This document shows, in pieces, positions 60,875-64,000 of a stretch of 64,000 nt of DNA (position 1 is the stretch's first letter; each line of letters starts with the position of its first letter). The translations under genes were made by a program, and so were the position numbers. Source of the stretch: Nitrospira sp. GTDB taxonomy: Bacteria; Nitrospirota; Nitrospiria; Nitrospirales; Nitrospiraceae. Location: positions 248,001-312,000 of the forward strand of contig SWDM01000016.1 of the NCBI GenBank assembly GCA_005116835.1, read 5' to 3'. The notes beneath the pieces were generated by a model. It saw nothing but the letters and a program-made list of their open reading frames with translations, had not been told where the DNA came from and searched no databases.

Positions 60875-61555
60875 ATGCATCAGGTGCTGAAAATCGGCCA
60901 TCGAGGGGCGGCGGGCCATGCCCCGGAAAATACACTGGCCGCGATTCGGAAAGGAATCGCCCTCGGAGTCGATTTTGCAGAAATCGATATCCGCCGTACG
61001 GCGGATGGCCGACTTGTGGTCCTCCATGATGCGACAGTGAATCGGACTACCGATGGGAAGGGACGGATCGAGAGCTTGTACTTCAAGGATCTGGAGCGAC
61101 TCGATGCAGGGAACGGTGAGCACATTCCGACGCTTGCGGAAGTACTCACGGCGGCGACAGGGAAAACAGGGCTGATGGTGGAACTCAAGGTAAGGGGCAC
61201 GGCTCAGCAGACCGTTGAAACGGTGCGCGAGACTAGGTTCAAAGGCCCTGTCATCTATGCTTCATTTTTTCACGACGAGTTAACACATATTCGGAAAGCC
61301 GATCCGGATGCCTCCCTCATGGTACTCTTCGGGAGTCTGTCCCGCGCCTCCGTATCCCGCGCAATCAAATATGGATCTTCTTTCGTCGGACTTCCCCACA
61401 ACAAGGCTACAGGCCCTCGCGTAAACTCATTTCACCGTGCGGGCTTGCGTATATTCGTCTACACAGCGAACGACCCCGACGATATCCAACGCGTAGTCTC
61501 CCTTGGCGTTGACGGAGTGATCTCGAACTTTCCCGATCGTATTACGAGTCAGTAG
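60875..61555 (+). CDS. Glycerophosphodiester phosphodiesterase
   Basis: A 226-residue TIM-barrel phosphodiesterase. The metal- and phosphate-binding residues are in IGHRGAAGHAPENTLAA (HR, E, N), EIDIRRTADGRLVVLHD (E, D, H) and the GLRIFVYTANDPDDIQ end. It hydrolyses deacylated phospholipids to glycerol-3-phosphate and an alcohol. CAAGGAG lies before the ATG. No signal peptide, so probably cytoplasmic (UgpQ-like). It follows the patatin gene after 44 bases and acts on the product of such lipases. Confidence 0.93.
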   Translation: MHQVLKIGHRGAAGHAPENTLAAIRKGIALGVDFAEIDIRRTADGRLVVLHDATVNRTTDGKGRIESLYFKDLERLDAGNGEHIPTLAEVLTAATGKTGLMVELKVRGTAQQTVETVRETRFKGPVIYASFFHDELTHIRKADPDASLMVLFGSLSRASVSRAIKYGSSFVGLPHNKATGPRVNSFHRAGLRIFVYTANDPDDIQRVVSLGVDGVISNFPDRITSQ

Positions 61556-61734
61556 TTCTTCTTTTCGCTCTCCATACCCAGGTGCTTCTCGATGTACTCG
61601 TCAGACGCAATCTTGTCCGATAGCCTATCAAGCGTAAACGGCTCTCGAAAAAGCAGGATTGTTCGTACCGATATGGTATTCCAGCGTACAATGGCAATTG
61701 AAATAACAGCCCACCGCTCAATAAGAGCCACACC
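61549..61734 (-). pseudogene. Possible gene fragment between the diesterase and aidB genes
   Basis: A minus-strand frame ends with LFREPFTLDRLSDKIASDEYIEKHLG and a lysine-rich tail, which has the composition of a real protein C-terminus but no recognised family. It starts without a convincing site and overlaps the aidB leader. Low certainty. Confidence 0.25.
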
Positions 61735-63474
61735 ATGAACGACGGCAGCAGCCGACCACGAGAACTTACTTTCCCCCAACAGGTGCGGGGGCTGAACTTT
61801 TTCGATACAGACGCCAACCTGCGCCTGTTTCTTGAGCGGGCTGCGCCGGGGCTATTGCACAGACGGAATGACGTTCTATGCCGGATCGGCGCCTTCGCCG
61901 GGGACAGGCTGGATCGCCAAGCAGAACAGAGCGACCAAGATTTCCCACCTGCGCTAAAAGATTTGCCCGACCATAGAACCACTCCCACCGGCCGTCGCAA
62001 TGAAATCCGATTGAACTGGGAATATGAGGAATGCCAGCAAGAACTCTATGGAAGCGGCATCGTGGCTGTTTGTTTTGACAAGTCTGCTCCCGAGTCTCAT
62101 ATCCTGCCTTTCATCTCGATGTATATGGTAGCGCAATCCGACATCGCCACAGGCTGTCCCTTCGCCATGACGCATCCGACCGCCTTTGTCCTCGACCGGT
62201 TAGCGCCGCAGGCGGTGAAAGATAAATACCTGCCGGAAATCTTGCGCACCGACGGCAAAACCGCCGTATGCGGCACATGGGCTACGGAACGCCACAGCGG
62301 CAGCGATATCGGCAACACGGTAACCACAGCCTCCAAACAAGACGACGGAAGCTATCGCCTGCAGGGTCATAACTGGTTCACCAGCGCATTCGGCTTTAAA
62401 AAATTCATGGCCATCAAAACAGCCCGCCCTATCGGAGCACCGGCAGGAGGCAAAGGCCTAGGTCTGTACCTTGTCCCCAGCCATATCGACGACGATTGGA
62501 CCGTCGGCAACAACCTTGAGATCACACACCTGAAACGAAAGCTGGGAACCAGGGGTCTGCCCACTGTGGAAGTAGATTTGCAGGGCGCGCTGGCTTACGA
62601 AATCGTTCCCGCTGGGCAAGGCTTGAAAGCGATGATGACGGCACTCGGCTGCTCGCGGGCCCATAACGCCATGGGAGCTGCAGGCGTGATGCGCCGCGCG
62701 TATCTGGAGTCCCTCTGCTGGACAGCCAACCGGGAAACGTTCGGCAAAAGGCTGATCGAGCGCCCGATGGTGCAAAAACGCATACTGGAGATCGCCCTGC
62801 AGTGGATGGCAGGATCGGCCCTGGCGTTCGAAGCGGCGCGCAGCTTCGATGAGGCTGCGAAGGATTCCGGTAAAGAGCCATGGATAAGAATCGTCACGGC
62901 GCTGGCGAAGTTCCGCACGGCGGAACAGGCCGTGTGGTGCGCGCAAAAGGCGCTGGAGCTTGTCGGCGGCAACGGCTATACGGAAGATTACCCCACCGCC
63001 CGCCAGTTTCGCGACGCCATGGTCCTCCCGGTCTGGGAAGGGCCGGAACAGATCCAGGCGCTTGAACTGATGCGCCTGATTACAGGAACCGAACCAGGGG
63101 ACAGGCTGTTCCTCGAAAAGATTGTGTCCGTCCGCGATTCATTACCTGACGCGATGAACGGCGAGAAAACCACATTGTCGACCCTGGCTGGCACCATGGA
63201 ACATTCATTTGCCACACTACGGGCAGAACCGCAGAAAGCCGAACTTGTCGCGGACGAATTCCTGCACATCATGGCGGACATTCTCACCTATACTCTGCTG
63301 TGCGAAGAAGCGGCCTGGACATTGGCACACAAAAACGACGTCACGAAGCTGCTGGTCTGTCGTGCCTACCAAGCCCGCGTCTGGCCAGGCAAATCTGCCG
63401 CTCCGTCTTTCTCTCCCAGTGAATTGCTGCGTCATTTCAACCAGATTGTGCAGGCAGAACCAATCCCCCTTTGA
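61735..63474 (+). CDS. aidB: AidB-like acyl-CoA dehydrogenase
   Basis: A 579-residue flavoprotein with the acyl-CoA dehydrogenase core and the AidB features: a long N-terminal domain (to about 130), YGSGIVAVCFD, WATERHSGSDIGNT with FAD contacts, and the active-site Glu in LPVWEGPEQIQALELM. In E. coli AidB is induced by alkylation and binds DNA; other members are simple dehydrogenases. Next to lipid-degradation genes a metabolic role is equally plausible. No SOS or Ada box is seen upstream. Confidence 0.9.
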   Translation: MNDGSSRPRELTFPQQVRGLNFFDTDANLRLFLERAAPGLLHRRNDVLCRIGAFAGDRLDRQAEQSDQDFPPALKDLPDHRTTPTGRRNEIRLNWEYEECQQELYGSGIVAVCFDKSAPESHILPFISMYMVAQSDIATGCPFAMTHPTAFVLDRLAPQAVKDKYLPEILRTDGKTAVCGTWATERHSGSDIGNTVTTASKQDDGSYRLQGHNWFTSAFGFKKFMAIKTARPIGAPAGGKGLGLYLVPSHIDDDWTVGNNLEITHLKRKLGTRGLPTVEVDLQGALAYEIVPAGQGLKAMMTALGCSRAHNAMGAAGVMRRAYLESLCWTANRETFGKRLIERPMVQKRILEIALQWMAGSALAFEAARSFDEAAKDSGKEPWIRIVTALAKFRTAEQAVWCAQKALELVGGNGYTEDYPTARQFRDAMVLPVWEGPEQIQALELMRLITGTEPGDRLFLEKIVSVRDSLPDAMNGEKTTLSTLAGTMEHSFATLRAEPQKAELVADEFLHIMADILTYTLLCEEAAWTLAHKNDVTKLLVCRAYQARVWPGKSAAPSFSPSELLRHFNQIVQAEPIPL

Positions 63475-63504
63475 AACTGACCGCAACCGGTGAGCCGCTC
63501 TCGA

Positions 63505-63590
63505 TCATCGAACGACGAGCACGGAACAGTTCGCGTGCTGCACCACGCGCGTCGACACGCTTCCGATGAGGAATCTGGTGATCGCACCAA
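63505..63590 (-). pseudogene. Universal stress protein, C-terminal fragment
   Basis: On the minus strand [20 protein letters not shown] then CSVLVVR and a TGA at 63507-63505: the C-terminal motif of a Usp second domain. Nothing of the same gene lies upstream. It ends at the CCAAG.CTTGG junction with the next fragment. Confidence 0.75.
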
Positions 63591-63594
63591 GCCC

Positions 63595-64000
63595 CTTGGC
63601 CCTGTAAAAGAACGGCTGCTCGGCAGCGTGTCGCACCGCATCCTCACCCTGGCCCCTTGCGCCACCTTGATCGTGAACGGCCCAGTCAAGGCCATGAAAC
63701 AGATCCCCCTGCCGCTCGAAGGTCCATCCGACTCAGAGGCCGCGATTCGTTTTCTGCAACTAAAGCCATTTCACGAGGCGGTTGAGTTGACCCTGATGAC
63801 GGTCTTACCATGGACAGAGCCGCCATGGCCGAGCGGTGCTGCAGCAGCGGCGGCGGCTGCAGCAACCGAGATGCTGGAGAAGCAAACCGAGTTCATCGAA
63901 GGGGCGGCAGAACGCCTATGCGCCATCGGTTATAAAGCGCACGGAGTCGCCCTGCTTGGAACCGCGCCGACCATGATCCTGCAAGAAGCGACCACGCTCA
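63595..64000 (+). pseudogene. Universal stress protein fragment, copy of the 13405-14277 gene
   Basis: In frame from [16 protein letters not shown] the DNA follows codons 117 to about 252 of the tandem Usp at 13405-14277, at roughly 93 percent identity by eye, including the Ala-rich linker. The first 116 codons are absent and the gene continues past the window edge. Without its N-terminal strand and Asp it cannot be a normal first domain. Confidence 0.8.

Overview
The window reads like a chromosomal segment of a Nitrospirota bacterium, most likely Nitrospira or a close relative. This is an inference, based on an NAD-type formate dehydrogenase operon with a formate/nitrite channel, many universal stress proteins (Usp), a pyrophosphate-type phosphofructokinase, and a recurrent intergenic element beginning TAGCAGGATGCTGAAAAAGTCC. 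No ribosomal RNA or nitrogen-oxidation gene is present to settle the taxonomy.

Layout. 1-7.2 kb (minus): a tightly packed operon fdsG-fdsB-fdsA, formate/nitrite transporter, PPi-phosphofructokinase, Usp. 7.4-11.1 kb (minus): a large unknown protein, a DUF2934 protein, two Usps and a cupredoxin. 11.4-15.1 kb (plus): a small membrane peptide, MgtE-like transporter, alpha/beta hydrolase, tandem Usp, acyltransferase. 15.2-18.0 kb: a BrnT-type toxin-antitoxin pair, an APS-kinase-like enzyme and an APH-fold kinase. 18.2-25 kb: zinc ribbon, cytochrome c, exported pentapeptide-repeat protein, L,D-transpeptidase, two CBS proteins, Usp, and a P-type ATPase cut off at tRNA-Lys. 25.0-26.4 kb: a mini-element carrying a HigBA-like toxin-antitoxin pair between two copies of the tRNA 3' half. 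26.6-35.2 kb (accessory): CYTH-CHAD protein, a complete group II intron, a candidate three-gene defence module (tyrosine-phosphatase fold, PD-(D/E)xK-like protein, DUF262-HNH), REP-end remnants and decaying toxin-antitoxin loci. 35.2-45.8 kb: HflX, an RRM protein, the SRAP-UmuD-UmuC damage-tolerance cluster, then small cell-envelope or unknown genes, several with look-alike promoter/leader sequences. 46-63.5 kb: methylcitrate cycle (prpC, prpB, prpD), beta-oxidation (two thiolases, two acyl-CoA dehydrogenases, a FadB-type enzyme, FadD), L-2-hydroxyglutarate oxidase, patatin and glycerophosphodiesterase. 63.5-64 kb: two Usp fragments joined head to head.

How it fits together. Formate oxidation supplies NADH. 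The lipase, diesterase, FadD, beta-oxidation and methylcitrate genes form a coherent route from phospholipids or fatty acids, including odd-chain, to acetyl-CoA and pyruvate. Usp, CBS, DUF2934, L,D-transpeptidase and UmuDC genes fit a slow-growing, stress-exposed lifestyle.

The most unusual signals are non-coding. Almost every spacer between 2 and 35 kb holds an imperfect long hairpin whose arms are built from short tandem words, and the words differ from spacer to spacer. Many genes end exactly at the TAG or TAA that opens a repeat header.
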